This document shows positions 22,256 through 32,351 of a stretch of DNA of 64,000 bases, one piece after another. Below the pieces are notes generated by a model, which saw nothing but the letters and a program-made list of their open reading frames with translations, did no database searches and was not told the DNA's origin. Position 1 is the first letter of the stretch, and each line of letters opens with the position of its first letter. Position numbers and translations under genes: made by a program. The stretch is from Pseudoalteromonas sp. DL-6 (GTDB lineage Bacteria; Pseudomonadota; Gammaproteobacteria; Enterobacterales; Alteromonadaceae): contig NZ_CP019770.1 in NCBI RefSeq assembly GCF_004328665.1, positions 1,488,001 to 1,552,000 of the forward strand, written 5' to 3'.

Positions 22256-24094
22256 ATGCGTTTGCTAGAGAAGTATATGTTTATAAGTTTATTGGTTTTA
22301 TCTGCAAGTATGGCGAATAACAGTCATTTACCGCCATTATTACCATGGGAAGGTGCGAGCACGTCGCTATTGCAACAACAAGGACCTTTAACCACAGACT
22401 TCGAAATTTCTGCAGGAGTCTCGTCTCCTAATTATGCTGATACCATGTCATTTGTTGATAGATTGGTGGCAGCTAATCCCACTCAATTTAAATCAAAAAC
22501 GATTGGCTATAGTAATAGTAAACGAGCAATAAAAATGTTAATTGCCAGCGAACAAGGCTTTTTTGACGCTGGGCAAATGGCTAATAGCACCAAACCAACC
22601 GTGCTTATTCAGGCCGGTATTCACGCCGGTGAGATTGATGGTAAAGATGCAATGTTTATGTTGCTTAGAGATATTGCCACGGGTAAACGTCGCGATATAT
22701 TAAAAAAGGTAAACATTTTATTTATTCCGATTCTCAATGTTGATGGCCATGAACGCAGCAGTGCATTTAATCGAATCAATCAGCGCGGCCCAGTAAAAAT
22801 GGGTTTTAGAACAAACGCCAATAACCTTAATTTAAATCGTGATTTCACTAAGTTAGATACCCCTGAGGTTAAAAGCGTACTTGCAGTGATTAACGATTAT
22901 AATCCGAATTTATATATAGACGTGCATGTGACTGATGGGGCCGATTACCAATACGATGTAACCTACGGCTATAACCCAGTATTTGCTAGCGAGTCGCCCG
23001 CTATTTCAGATGCGCTTAACCGTTACTTTAAACCTGTTATTGATCAAACTTTAACCGAGCAGGGACATATCCCTGGGCCTTTAGTTTTTGTGATGGATAA
23101 ACAAGAGTTTAAATCAGGGTTAGCGGGTTGGGTGGCGACGCCTCGTTTTTCTAATGGCTGGGGTGATTTAAGGTCATTACCAACTATTTTAGTCGAAAAC
23201 CATTCTTTAAAACCCTATAAGCAACGGGTGTTAGGGACTTATGTGTTTATAGATGGTGCTATTGAAGCGTTAGCAGCTCATAAAGATAAACTCGCCAATG
23301 CGGTAAAAAAAGAACAGCAATTTGTGCCTAAGCAATTAATTGTTAAACGTGGCTACGCTGAGCAAGCTGATTATATTAAGTTTAAAGGCATTGCTTATTC
23401 TAAGAGTGTAAATGCGTTGTCAAATCAGCAAGAAGTAAGCTATTTAGGTAAAAAACAAGATTATGACAAGCTGCCTATTTTTTGGCAAAAAGAAGTACAG
23501 CACACGGTCGAAGTCCCAAAATCGTTTTTTATTCCGCCAGTTTATACCGATATTATTGAAAAACTTGCCTTGCATGGGGTATCAATTAATAAGCTCAGTG
23601 GTGCCAATACACAACCGTTAAAAATGGCAAAAGTATCGCAATATAGCTTTGATAATGCACCATTTGAAGGGCGTTTTAGAGTGTCGGCACGTTTTGACTA
23701 TGTACCGGCCACGAATGTTGACTTAGATGGTTGGTTTGAAGTCAGTACCCAACAAAAAGCAGGCGAGTTAGCTGTACATCTATTGCATCCAGAAGCCCCT
23801 GATTCTTTTTTTGCATGGGGTGAATTTAATACAATTTTTCAGCGTACAGAGTACATGGAAAATTATGCTTTGATCCCATTTGCTGAGAAAATGCTCAGTG
23901 ATGATCCTAAATTAGCCGAAGCATTTAATAAAAAACTAAAGCAAGATAAAGCATTTGCTACAAATCCTGAGGCGCGTTTAAATTGGCTTTATGAGCACAG
24001 CCCGTTTTACGATCAAGCATATTTAAAATACCCAATTTTAATGTCATATGAACAAGATATAGTTATTCCAGCGCAAAAAGATAAAGAAATATAA
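22256..24094 (+). CDS. M14-family zinc carboxypeptidase, exported
   Basis: 612 aa. The first ~20 residues are hydrophobic (signal peptide-like); a later ATG at 22277 has an AGAGAAG site only three bases away, so the start is uncertain by seven codons. The M14 fold shows the zinc ligand set: IHAGEIDGKD (His and Glu, residues ~125) and DVHVTDGADYQYD (third His). LNLNRDFTK with Arg matches substrate binding. A large C-terminal part (from residue ~350) has no motif I recognise. Probable peptide scavenging in periplasm or outside. Ends one base before the next gene. Confidence 0.82.
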   Translation: MRLLEKYMFISLLVLSASMANNSHLPPLLPWEGASTSLLQQQGPLTTDFEISAGVSSPNYADTMSFVDRLVAANPTQFKSKTIGYSNSKRAIKMLIASEQGFFDAGQMANSTKPTVLIQAGIHAGEIDGKDAMFMLLRDIATGKRRDILKKVNILFIPILNVDGHERSSAFNRINQRGPVKMGFRTNANNLNLNRDFTKLDTPEVKSVLAVINDYNPNLYIDVHVTDGADYQYDVTYGYNPVFASESPAISDALNRYFKPVIDQTLTEQGHIPGPLVFVMDKQEFKSGLAGWVATPRFSNGWGDLRSLPTILVENHSLKPYKQRVLGTYVFIDGAIEALAAHKDKLANAVKKEQQFVPKQLIVKRGYAEQADYIKFKGIAYSKSVNALSNQQEVSYLGKKQDYDKLPIFWQKEVQHTVEVPKSFFIPPVYTDIIEKLALHGVSINKLSGANTQPLKMAKVSQYSFDNAPFEGRFRVSARFDYVPATNVDLDGWFEVSTQQKAGELAVHLLHPEAPDSFFAWGEFNTIFQRTEYMENYALIPFAEKMLSDDPKLAEAFNKKLKQDKAFATNPEARLNWLYEHSPFYDQAYLKYPILMSYEQDIVIPAQKDKEI

Positions 24095-24095
24095 G

Positions 24096-24737
24096 ATGAA
24101 AATAATCACAATTCCCGTAACGCAGTTTATGCAAAATTGCCGAATTATAGTATGCGAGCAAACCCAGCAAGCTGTGGTGATTGACCCTGGTGGTGATGTT
24201 GACAAAATTAATGCAACGCTAAAACAGCATAACTTACGTTTGTCAGCAATATGGTTAACCCATGGACACTTAGACCATGTGGGTGCAGCACACAGTTTAC
24301 GCCAGCAACACAATATAAAAATTATTGGTCCACATAAGGATGAGCGCTTTTGGTTTGATAACTTACCAATGCAAGCCACTATGTTTGGATTTGAACCTAT
24401 CAGTGCTTTTTACCCAGATGACTGGCTAGCACATGGTGACACCATACAAGTTGGCCAACTTGTATTTAAAGTACTGCATTGCCCAGGGCACACCCCTGGA
24501 CACGTTGTATTTTATCAAGACAGGCAAAGCACCGTTATTGTCGGTGATGTTATATTTAAAGGCTCAGTCGGGCGTACTGATTTTCCAAAAGGAGACAGTA
24601 AGCAGCTTATTAGCTCAATACAGGCCCATATAATGACGTTGCCACTGAGTACCACAATTTTAAGTGGTCATGGTGAAGATACTGATGTCGCTAATGAGAA
24701 GGCAACCAATCCGTTTGTAAGTGGTCAGTTTGGTTGA
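24096..24737 (+). CDS. ycbL: Metallo-beta-lactamase-fold hydrolase, glyoxalase II-like
   Basis: 213 aa. The THGHLDHVGAA motif is the binuclear metal site of the MBL fold, with further ligands in HCPGHTPGHVVF and VGDVIFKGSVGRTD. Length and sequence fit the YcbL/GloB2 group of small glyoxalase II-type enzymes, which hydrolyse glutathione thioesters such as S-lactoylglutathione. The substrate here is not proven. One base downstream of the M14 peptidase. Confidence 0.85.
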   Translation: MKIITIPVTQFMQNCRIIVCEQTQQAVVIDPGGDVDKINATLKQHNLRLSAIWLTHGHLDHVGAAHSLRQQHNIKIIGPHKDERFWFDNLPMQATMFGFEPISAFYPDDWLAHGDTIQVGQLVFKVLHCPGHTPGHVVFYQDRQSTVIVGDVIFKGSVGRTDFPKGDSKQLISSIQAHIMTLPLSTTILSGHGEDTDVANEKATNPFVSGQFG

Positions 24738-24821
24738 TGTGTTTAATTGTTAAAAATATGCAGACTGCTTTTTAAAAAGGCTGTATAATTTAACCAATTT
24801 ATTAGATAAATAAGAAATAAA

Positions 24822-25280
24822 ATGTCTCTAAATCACGTAGATCGCCAAATATTGGCACTTTTACAACAAGATGCAAGTTTATCAACCGCTGAAATTGCAG
24901 ACAAAGTAGGCTTATCTCAGTCTCCTTGTTGGCGTCGTATTGCTAAATTAGAACAAGATGGCTACATCAAAAGTAAAGTCGCATTGCTTGATGAAAAAAA
25001 GCTGGGCTTTGATATGTTGGTTTACGCCCATGTACGTTTATCAAACCATGGCAAAAAGAATCTAGCCGAGTTTGAAAAACTGATACTTAGCTATGATGAA
25101 GTGACTGAATGTTACACTATGGCGGGTACTATGGACTTTATGTTGCGTATTATCTCTCAAGGCATAGAAGGTTATGAGCACTTTGTTCGCGATAACCTAC
25201 TTAGCTTAGAGTACGTGCAAGAGGTTCATTCTAACGTGACCATGACCTGTGTAAAACGTAGTACAGCCTTACCACTGTAA
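24822..25280 (+). CDS. Lrp/AsnC-family regulator
   Basis: 152 aa with an N-terminal helix-turn-helix (residues ~4-60, STAEIADKVGLSQSPCWRRIAKLE) and a C-terminal RAM/ligand domain. It resembles Lrp-type regulators of amino-acid metabolism; the ligand and targets are not visible. A strong terminator follows and the SulP gene begins shortly after. Confidence 0.9.
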   Translation: MSLNHVDRQILALLQQDASLSTAEIADKVGLSQSPCWRRIAKLEQDGYIKSKVALLDEKKLGFDMLVYAHVRLSNHGKKNLAEFEKLILSYDEVTECYTMAGTMDFMLRIISQGIEGYEHFVRDNLLSLEYVQEVHSNVTMTCVKRSTALPL

Positions 25281-25332
25281 AATAAAAATGAGCCGATGAT
25301 AAACAAATCGGCTGCATTAAAATTGTGAAATG

Positions 25333-25365
25333 AGCGCTAATTTGATAGAATTTAGCGCTTTTTTT
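25333..25365 (+). terminator. Terminator after the Lrp gene
   Basis: AGCGCTAA (25333-25340) pairs with TTAGCGCT (25352-25359), loop of 11 bases, followed by a T run. It lies 27 bp before the sulP start, which therefore needs its own promoter upstream or overlapping. Confidence 0.8.
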
Positions 25366-25392
25366 ATTAGCTAAATAAAACTGAGGAACTCA

Positions 25393-26949
25393 ATGTTTAA
25401 CTTACTCAGCAAAGCGCCAAGCTCTGCTAAAAACGATATTCTCTCTGGATTGACCGTGGCACTTGCCTTGATACCAGAAGCTGTTGCATTTGCCTTTGTT
25501 GCAAATGTAGAACCCCTTGTTGGTTTATATGCCGCATTTATTGTTGGCTTAATTACGGCTATTTTTGGTGGTCGTCCGGGTATGATTTCGGGTGCAACCG
25601 GTGCGCTTGCGGTTGTAATGGTAAGTTTAGTACTTGATCACGGAGTGGAATATCTATTTGCCACCGTGTTGCTCATGGGGCTATTACAAATATTGGCTGG
25701 GGTATTTAAGCTCGGTAAATTTATACGTATGGTTCCACATCCGGTGATGCTCGGTTTTGTTAATGGCTTAGCAATTGTTATATTTTTAGCTCAGCTTGGG
25801 CAGTTTAAAGTGCCTGATGGTGCGGGCGGTCAAGAATGGATGACGGGCAGTGCAATGTACATTATGCTCGGTTTAGTGGCGCTAACTATGGCTATTATTC
25901 ACTTTTTACCAAAATTAACGACCGCAATACCTTCGTCTTTGGTTGCCATTGTGACAGTAACTGGCTTAGTTATTGGCCTTGACTTAGAAGCGCGCACTGT
26001 ACTTGATTTCTTAAAAGGAATGACAGGTAATGAAGCCGCAACAATTGCCGGTGGTTTACCGCAGTTCCATATTCCTATGGTGCCTTTTAATTTAGAAACA
26101 CTGCAAATTATCTTCCCGTATGCGCTTATTTTAGCGGCTATCGGCCTAATTGAATCACTGTTAACATTAAGCTTGATTGACGAAATTACAGAAACACGTG
26201 GCCATTCTAATAAAGAATGTATTGGCCAAGGTGCTGCAAACGTCACATGTGGTTTCTTTGGTGCAATGGGTGGCTGTGCCATGATTGGCCAATCGATGAT
26301 CAACATTAATTCGGGTGGCCGCTCGCGTTTATCTGGTATCAGTGCTGCGTTGATGTTACTTGCATTTATTATCTTTGCCTCAAGCTTAATTGAAATGATC
26401 CCATTAGCAGCACTGGTGGGTGTTATGTTTATGGTAGTACTGGGCACATTTGAATGGGCAAGTTTTAAAATGATGAAACGTGTCCCTTTATCTGACGCAT
26501 TTGTGATTGTATTGGTATCGGGTGTCACAGTTATCACTGACTTAGCCATTGCAGTGTGTGTGGGTGTGATCGTATCAGCACTAGTATTTGCTTGGCAGCA
26601 CGCTAAACATATATACACAACGAACTATATCGATAAAGAAGGTTCAAAAGTGTACGAGTTACACGGGCCTTTATTCTTTGGTTCAGTTAAAAACTTTGCC
26701 GATTTATTTGATGTAAAGAACGACCCTAAAGATGTTATTGTTGAGTTTAAATACAGCCGTGTTGCGGATCACAGTGCAATAGAAGCAATTGATAACCTAG
26801 CTGATAAGTACAATAAAGCCGGTAAAAAGTTGCATTTACGTCACTTAAGTAAAGACTGTACTGAACTACTTCATAAAGCGCGTGACTTAGTAGAAGTTAA
26901 CGTAATTGAAGATCCAACTTATAAAGTTGCTTCAGACAAACTAGCTTAA
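25393..26949 (+). CDS. SulP-family anion transporter with C-terminal STAS domain
   Basis: 518 aa. About ten hydrophobic segments fill residues ~15-400 with [30 protein letters not shown] (typical SulP opening) and the [10 protein letters not shown] signature. A STAS domain (residues ~415-510, [35 protein letters not shown]) ends the protein. Family members move sulfate, bicarbonate or organic anions; the substrate here is not read from sequence. GAGGAAC lies before the ATG. Confidence 0.88.
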   Translation: MFNLLSKAPSSAKNDILSGLTVALALIPEAVAFAFVANVEPLVGLYAAFIVGLITAIFGGRPGMISGATGALAVVMVSLVLDHGVEYLFATVLLMGLLQILAGVFKLGKFIRMVPHPVMLGFVNGLAIVIFLAQLGQFKVPDGAGGQEWMTGSAMYIMLGLVALTMAIIHFLPKLTTAIPSSLVAIVTVTGLVIGLDLEARTVLDFLKGMTGNEAATIAGGLPQFHIPMVPFNLETLQIIFPYALILAAIGLIESLLTLSLIDEITETRGHSNKECIGQGAANVTCGFFGAMGGCAMIGQSMININSGGRSRLSGISAALMLLAFIIFASSLIEMIPLAALVGVMFMVVLGTFEWASFKMMKRVPLSDAFVIVLVSGVTVITDLAIAVCVGVIVSALVFAWQHAKHIYTTNYIDKEGSKVYELHGPLFFGSVKNFADLFDVKNDPKDVIVEFKYSRVADHSAIEAIDNLADKYNKAGKKLHLRHLSKDCTELLHKARDLVEVNVIEDPTYKVASDKLA

Positions 26950-26971
26950 TAAATAAAAAGTAAACATTGAG

Positions 26972-27002
26972 AAGCGAAAGGTACCTACCTTTCGCTTTTT
27001 TT
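26972..27002 (+). terminator. Terminator after SulP gene
   Basis: Stem AAGCGAAAGGT/ACCTTTCGCTT with a 4-base loop, then TTTTT. Confidence 0.9.
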
Positions 27003-27154
27003 ATGCGTATAGCCAAAGTGAAATGCTTAATCATAAATGCATAAGCCTGCGTTATAGTTTGCGATAGGGCTATTAAAAAGTAAGACAGTTGGTAGTGCTA
27101 TACCCGTTGATAAATCGATATAATAGTGACAAATTTACAAGGTAATAATTAATT

Positions 27155-28228
27155 TTGAATTGGCAGTCTTTGATTGATAACAGACAACGCTTTTTCTGGC
27201 TTTTGCAAATTGCTGGCTGGATAGGGTATGCGTTAGTTAACTATATTGGTTCTAAAGTATTCGAAATGCGTGATATTTACGTATTCGTTATTTTACTCAA
27301 TGCCTATGCGGGCTGTTTAATGACTGTCCCTTTGCGTTATATTTATCGCAAAATTTGGAACTCCTCACCTTGGGTCTTAATTATTGTTGTATTTGGTGCC
27401 TCTTATGTAACAGGTACGCTCTGGGCTGTAGTACAAAAGTTTAATTTGTGGGAGATATATCGCCATGGTTATCGTCCTGAAGAATGGTTTTATTATTTAC
27501 AGCAAGGGCTAGATTCCGTTTATATTATTTTGTGTTGGAGTGGCTTGTACTTTGGGGTTAAGTATTACCAGTTACTACAAAGTGAACGTCAAAAAGCGTT
27601 AAAAGCAACCACAATGGCGCACGAAGCGCAGCTCAAGATGCTCAGGTATCAGTTAAACCCGCACTTTTTATTTAATACCCTTAATGCTATTTCCACTTTA
27701 ATTTTGGTTAAAGAAAACAAAGATGCTAACTTAATGGTGTCTAAGCTGAGTGACTTTTTACGTTACACGCTCAATACTGATCCAATTAAAAAAGTGCCGC
27801 TAGAGCAAGAGCTACATGCATTAATGTTATATTTAGAGATTGAACGTGTGCGCTTTGATGAACGGCTACAAGTTAATGTTGATGTGAGTGATCAAGCACA
27901 ACAAGCCTTGGTACCTAGCCTAATATTACAACCGATCATTGAAAATGCTATTAAGTATGCCATTGCCCACATGGCAGAAGGTGGCGTGATTGATATAAAA
28001 GCACAAGTATTTGCTAATGAATTATTACTTGAAGTGGGCGATAATGGTCCTGGCACTGAAATTGTAAATGGCCAGTTAGTTAATGCACAAGGCGTGGGTG
28101 TGGCAAATACCCGAGACAGATTAAAAACGCTCTACGAAAATAATTACTCGTTTGTATTATCACATAATACGCCAAGTGGATTAAAAGTTAATCTGCGAGT
28201 CCCGTTTGAGAAGGCTGTGAAGAAATGA
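27155..28228 (+). CDS. LytS/AlgZ-type sensor histidine kinase
   Basis: 357 aa from a TTG start. Four hydrophobic segments make up residues ~10-140. The His-kinase part begins EAQLKMLRYQLNPHFLFNTLN with His170 as the phosphoacceptor; the ATP-binding region includes LQPIIENAIKYAIAH and DNGPG. This is the membrane LytS/YehU class without PAS domains. The response regulator overlaps its 3' end by 4 bp (ATGA), so the pair is coupled. The signal is unknown. Confidence 0.9.
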   Translation: MNWQSLIDNRQRFFWLLQIAGWIGYALVNYIGSKVFEMRDIYVFVILLNAYAGCLMTVPLRYIYRKIWNSSPWVLIIVVFGASYVTGTLWAVVQKFNLWEIYRHGYRPEEWFYYLQQGLDSVYIILCWSGLYFGVKYYQLLQSERQKALKATTMAHEAQLKMLRYQLNPHFLFNTLNAISTLILVKENKDANLMVSKLSDFLRYTLNTDPIKKVPLEQELHALMLYLEIERVRFDERLQVNVDVSDQAQQALVPSLILQPIIENAIKYAIAHMAEGGVIDIKAQVFANELLLEVGDNGPGTEIVNGQLVNAQGVGVANTRDRLKTLYENNYSFVLSHNTPSGLKVNLRVPFEKAVKK

Positions 28229-29049
28229 CAAGAATAAAAACGCTTATTGTTGATGATGAACCATTAGCACGTAAAGGTTTAGCCGTCAGGCTTGAAGAGT
28301 TTTCTGATATTGAAGTGATCAAACTATGTAGCTCAGGAGCCGATGCGATTGAAAGCTGCAAAAACGAAAAAATTGACCTCGTGTTCTTAGATATTCAAAT
28401 GCCTGGGATGAACGGCTTTGAGGTTGCGCGCGCACTGAGTGAAAGTAGTAAAGATTTGCCAGCTATTGTGTTTGTGACTGCGTTTGATCATTTTGCTGTT
28501 AAAGCATTTGAAATCCATGCTTTAGATTACATTTTAAAACCCGTTGATGATAACAGATTAAAACAGGCGGTAGAAAAAGTGCATACCTATTTAAAAACAC
28601 AGCAGGACAACGCCCATAAGAAAAAATTAGCTAGCTTTGTAGCTGGAATAACGGGTAATAACTGTGAAGAGATTTTAAAGAAATTAGCCACAGGTGATAC
28701 CTTAACTGATCGTCGCTACCCTGAATCATTAGCAGTAAAAGAGCAGGGCGAAATTGTCAGAGTGCCAGTTGCTACCATACAGTGGGTAGATGCAGCGGGT
28801 GATTATATGTGTTTACATTGCCAAGATGGGCAAACGCATATATTACGTAAAACCATGAAAGAGCTAGAACAAGAGTTAGATCCAAGCTTATTTGTACGTG
28901 TCCATCGCAGCGCAATTGTTAACACTAAACAAATTAGTAAGCTGGTTACTCAGGTAAGTGGTGAGTACCTATTGGTACTTGAAAACGGTCAAGAGCTCAA
29001 AGTTAGCCGAAGCTATCGAGACAAAGTAAAAGCAGCGCTGGCAAGCTAA
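28225..29049 (+). CDS. LytR/AlgR-type response regulator
   Basis: 274 aa. The receiver domain (residues ~1-120) has DDEPLARKG, phospho-acceptor Asp56 in VFLDIQMPGMNG, and the conserved K in ILKPVDD. A LytTR DNA-binding domain covers the C-terminal ~100 residues (FVRVHRSAIVNTKQISKL). Partner of the histidine kinase immediately upstream. Target genes unknown. Confidence 0.92.
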   Translation: MTRIKTLIVDDEPLARKGLAVRLEEFSDIEVIKLCSSGADAIESCKNEKIDLVFLDIQMPGMNGFEVARALSESSKDLPAIVFVTAFDHFAVKAFEIHALDYILKPVDDNRLKQAVEKVHTYLKTQQDNAHKKKLASFVAGITGNNCEEILKKLATGDTLTDRRYPESLAVKEQGEIVRVPVATIQWVDAAGDYMCLHCQDGQTHILRKTMKELEQELDPSLFVRVHRSAIVNTKQISKLVTQVSGEYLLVLENGQELKVSRSYRDKVKAALAS

Positions 29050-29081
29050 ATTAACCAGAGTTCAGGTTAAATTAACAGCAT

Positions 29082-29113
29082 AAAAAACGCGAGCATATAG
29101 CTCGCGTTTTTTT
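29082..29113. terminator. Bidirectional terminator
   Basis: Perfect hairpin with 13-bp arms (AAAAAACGCGAGC / GCTCGCGTTTTTT) between the response regulator and the convergent pyk gene; both sides end in A/T tracts, so it works in both directions. Confidence 0.9.
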
Positions 29114-29123
29114 GTAGTAACTT

Positions 29124-30560
29124 TTACGAAACAGTCACAATCTTCATCGTGTTGGTTGCACCAATCGTTTCCATCGCATCACCATGGGTGATAATCACGG
29201 TGTCGCCTACTTGCAGTGAGCCTGCAGCCACTAATGTGCTTAATGCGTCTTTAACCATGTTATCTTTTTCACATTTTGTAGAGTCAAAAAACACTGGGTA
29301 AACACCACGGTATAGTGCTGTTTGACCTAATGTACTGGCATGACGTGAAAGTGAGTAAATGGGTAAGCCAGAGCTAATGCGCGACATGAGTTTTGCTGTG
29401 CTACCTGATTCAGTCAGGGTAATTATCGCTTTCACAGAATCTAAGTGGTTCGCTGCATACATTGCAGAGAGTGCAATTGATTCCGCATTAGATGAGAAAC
29501 GGCTATCTAAACGATGCTTAGAAACATGGGTCTCTTTTTGCGACTCAGCACCTAAACAAACGCGTGCCATTGTGGCAACGGTTTCTTCAGGGTAATCACC
29601 TGCAGCTGTTTCCGCTGAAAGCATGACTGCATCGGTGCCATCAAGCACAGCGTTGGCAACATCCATTACTTCTGCACGGGTTGGCATTGGGTTATCGATC
29701 ATCGATTCCATCATTTGCGTGGCCGTTACAACAGTACGATTAAGCGAACGGGCACGACGAATAATGAGTTTTTGCTTACCCATTAGTGCAGCGTCACCAA
29801 TTTCAACACCTAAATCACCACGGGCAACCATCACAGCGTCAGACGCTAAAATGATATCATCTACTGCTTCTTGTGTTTCTACTGCTTCAGCACGTTCAAT
29901 TTTAGCTAAAAGCTGTGCATTAGAGCCTGCAGCTTCTGCAAGAGAACGTACATAACGCATGTCATCGCCACTACGCGGGAAAGAAACGGCAATATAATCA
30001 ACATTAATTTCAGCCGCTGTGATTAAATCTTCTTTGTCTTTGTCGGTAAACGCAGGCGCGGTTAAGCCACCACCTAAACGATTAATCCCTTTATTGTTCG
30101 ATAGTACGCCACCCACAGTAACAACAGTGTGCACTAAGTGACCTTCAACATGCTCTACAGTAAGCTGAATTAAACCATCGTTTAAAAGGAGTAAATCACC
30201 AGGAGCCACATCTTGTGGTAGCTCTTTGTAATCAATACCAACGGCATTAATATCGCCTTGGCCTTTTTCCATTTTTGCATCAAGAACGAATTTTGCACCA
30301 ACCGCTAAAGTCACTTTACCTTCTTTAAAGGTCGAAACACGGATTTTAGGGCCTTGCAGGTCAGCAAGAATTGCAACGTGCTTACCCAATTTAGCAGCTA
30401 TATCTCGAACAGCTTGTGCACGGTCTTTATGATCTTGTGCAACACCATGTGAGAAGTTTAATCGAACGACATTAGCGCCTGCACGAATAATTTTTTCTAA
30501 GTTATTATCTCTGTCTGTTGCAGGTCCAAGTGTCGCGACTATTTTTGTACGTCTTAACAT
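29124..30560 (-). CDS. pyk: Pyruvate kinase
   Basis: Makes pyruvate and ATP from phosphoenolpyruvate and ADP. Start set at the ATG at 30560: AGGAG lies six bases before it and [13 protein letters not shown] is the family N-terminus; the frame open to 30650 is not needed. 478 aa. The active-site parts include VRLNFSHG, the catalytic-Lys region [21 protein letters not shown] and [16 protein letters not shown]. Divergent from gnd across 350 bp that hold a palindrome. Confidence 0.96.
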   Translation of the reverse strand: MLRRTKIVATLGPATDRDNNLEKIIRAGANVVRLNFSHGVAQDHKDRAQAVRDIAAKLGKHVAILADLQGPKIRVSTFKEGKVTLAVGAKFVLDAKMEKGQGDINAVGIDYKELPQDVAPGDLLLLNDGLIQLTVEHVEGHLVHTVVTVGGVLSNNKGINRLGGGLTAPAFTDKDKEDLITAAEINVDYIAVSFPRSGDDMRYVRSLAEAAGSNAQLLAKIERAEAVETQEAVDDIILASDAVMVARGDLGVEIGDAALMGKQKLIIRRARSLNRTVVTATQMMESMIDNPMPTRAEVMDVANAVLDGTDAVMLSAETAAGDYPEETVATMARVCLGAESQKETHVSKHRLDSRFSSNAESIALSAMYAANHLDSVKAIITLTESGSTAKLMSRISSGLPIYSLSRHASTLGQTALYRGVYPVFFDSTKCEKDNMVKDALSTLVAAGSLQVGDTVIITHGDAMETIGATNTMKIVTVS

Positions 30561-30699
30561 TAAATTCTCCTGTGCGCTTATTTTAAGCAAGTTGACGGTT
30601 ATTTTGTTTTTTGCGATTACTAATAAAGAGTAATCTTTAGTTTTATGCAATTTTTATAACATTGCGACTATTATATACAAAATGAATATGTCATCATTA

Positions 30700-30713
30700 T
30701 GACACCGGTGTCA
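30700..30713. promoter_or_regulatory. 14-bp perfect palindrome between pyk and gnd
   Basis: TGACACCGGTGTCA, centred 146 bp before pyk and about 204 bp before gnd. A central CG within a TG...CA palindrome is the usual form of LacI-family operators, so a sugar-responsive LacI-type repressor is a reasonable guess. The rest of the 350-bp spacer shows no gene. Confidence 0.5.
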
Positions 30714-30910
30714 CAGGGCGTCAATGATCTAAAAATTTAAATAGCAGCGCTATTTCTTCCCCTGTGAGGGCGGTTGTTTGATATAATTGCAGTGTTTATT
30801 TTAACTGTAATAAATGCATGTAGCTTTGCTCATGGCTTAGGTCTGAGTATAATGCACGCGGTATTATTTTAATTTACTAACCAAATAGTTGTTACCGAGG
30901 AGGGCACTAA

Positions 30911-32284
30911 ATGCAAGTTGCATTAGTAGGGTTAGGCGTTATGGGGAAAAATCTTGCCCTGAACTTGATTGAAAAAGGGATAACGCTGGTCGCTTATGAC
31001 AAAAACCCAAATGCGGGTGAAGAATTATTAAGTTGTGCTAAATCACAAGGCATGGCTGACAAACTTCACATTGTCTCTGATCTAGGGGATATGGTTAGGC
31101 GTTTAGAAACACCGCGTTCTATTTTACTACTTGTGCCTGCGGGTGAATTGGTTGATGCGGTTTGCAACGAGCTGATTGAAGCGGGTGTTCAATGTAGTGA
31201 TATTATTGTTGATTGCGGAAACAGTAATTATAAAGATGGTATTAATCGCAAGCTAAAATACCAAGATAAGTTTGAATTTGCCACTATGGGTATTTCAGGT
31301 GGTGCTGAGGGGGCGCGTCATGGTCCGGCTATGATGGCAAGTGGTTCTGAAGGTGGCTGGGAGCGTGTCGAGCCATGGTTTACAAAGGTTGCTGCAAGCT
31401 ACAAAGGCGAGTCGTGTTTTGCACGTGTTGGCCAATCAGCCAGCGGTCATTTTGTAAAAATGGTTCATAATGGAATTGAATACGCACTGATGCAACTTAT
31501 TGCTGAGGTGTATCAGCTACTTCGTCACGGAACGAACCGCTCACCAAAAGAAATTGCTGAGATATTTAATGAATGGTCGCAAGGCCAGTTAAATAGTTAT
31601 TTACTATCAATTTCTAGCCATATTTTATCACTTGAAAATTCGCAAAATGTGCCGCTTGTTGATTTAATTGATAACAAAGTTGGCGCAAAAGGCACAGGCT
31701 TATGGACAGCTCAAAATGCACTTGAGCTAGGTATTGCGGTACCGTCATTAGTGGCTGCTGTTCAAGCTCGTCATTTAACTAATGCATGCAATACCACTGC
31801 TGCACAAGAGATGACATACAGCACGCAAAATACTACCCAGGTTGATGTTGATTTAGATGAATTAAAAGATGCATTCACCCTTGCAAGTTTGCTGGCGTAT
31901 CGCCAAGGACTTGCATTAATTAAAGGTGCTTCGCGTACTCATCAGTGGAAAGTTGATTTAGCTAAAACACTACAAACATGGCGTGCAGGGTGTATTATTC
32001 GTGCAGATTACTTAGATAGTGTCGCGCAAGGTGTCGAGTTTATTGACACCCTTGAAAAAGAGTCACTTGCTATGCGTAAAGTAACGGGTCAAGCAGTTAT
32101 GACCGGTCTGGCATTCCCTGTACTGAGTGCAACACAAACCTATTTAGCAACGTTAACAACACCAAGTAATGGGCATTTAGTTCAAGCCCAGCGTGATTAC
32201 TTTGGTGAGCATGGCATTAAAACCCACAGTGGTGAAACGTGTCACTTAACTGACTTAGTTGATATTGACGCAAAAGTTCGTTAA
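30911..32284 (+). CDS. gnd: 6-phosphogluconate dehydrogenase (decarboxylating)
   Basis: Oxidatively decarboxylates 6-phosphogluconate to ribulose-5-phosphate with NADP in the pentose phosphate pathway. 457 aa, slightly short of the common ~468. The Rossmann domain starts VALVGLGVMGKNLALNL; the catalytic part shows MGISGGAEGARHGPAMMASG and HFVKMVHNGIEYALMQ with the catalytic lysine. The C-terminal tail found in the enteric enzyme is partly missing. GAGGAGG lies before the ATG. Confidence 0.92.
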   Translation: MQVALVGLGVMGKNLALNLIEKGITLVAYDKNPNAGEELLSCAKSQGMADKLHIVSDLGDMVRRLETPRSILLLVPAGELVDAVCNELIEAGVQCSDIIVDCGNSNYKDGINRKLKYQDKFEFATMGISGGAEGARHGPAMMASGSEGGWERVEPWFTKVAASYKGESCFARVGQSASGHFVKMVHNGIEYALMQLIAEVYQLLRHGTNRSPKEIAEIFNEWSQGQLNSYLLSISSHILSLENSQNVPLVDLIDNKVGAKGTGLWTAQNALELGIAVPSLVAAVQARHLTNACNTTAAQEMTYSTQNTTQVDVDLDELKDAFTLASLLAYRQGLALIKGASRTHQWKVDLAKTLQTWRAGCIIRADYLDSVAQGVEFIDTLEKESLAMRKVTGQAVMTGLAFPVLSATQTYLATLTTPSNGHLVQAQRDYFGEHGIKTHSGETCHLTDLVDIDAKVR

Positions 32285-32301
32285 TAAAATCTAACTAAAC
32301 T

Positions 32302-32330
32302 AAAAAGGACGCTTCATAGCGTCCTTTTTT
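32302..32330 (+). terminator. Terminator of gnd
   Basis: AAAAAGGACGC-TTCATA-GCGTCCTTTTTT, 18 bases after the gnd stop. Confidence 0.9.
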
Positions 32331-32351
32331 GTTATTCGTTTAGCTGAATAC

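Noticed and set aside
25899..26618. 239-codon antisense frame inside the SulP gene
   Set aside because: Shadow of a conserved transmembrane gene; codon use and composition follow the sense strand.
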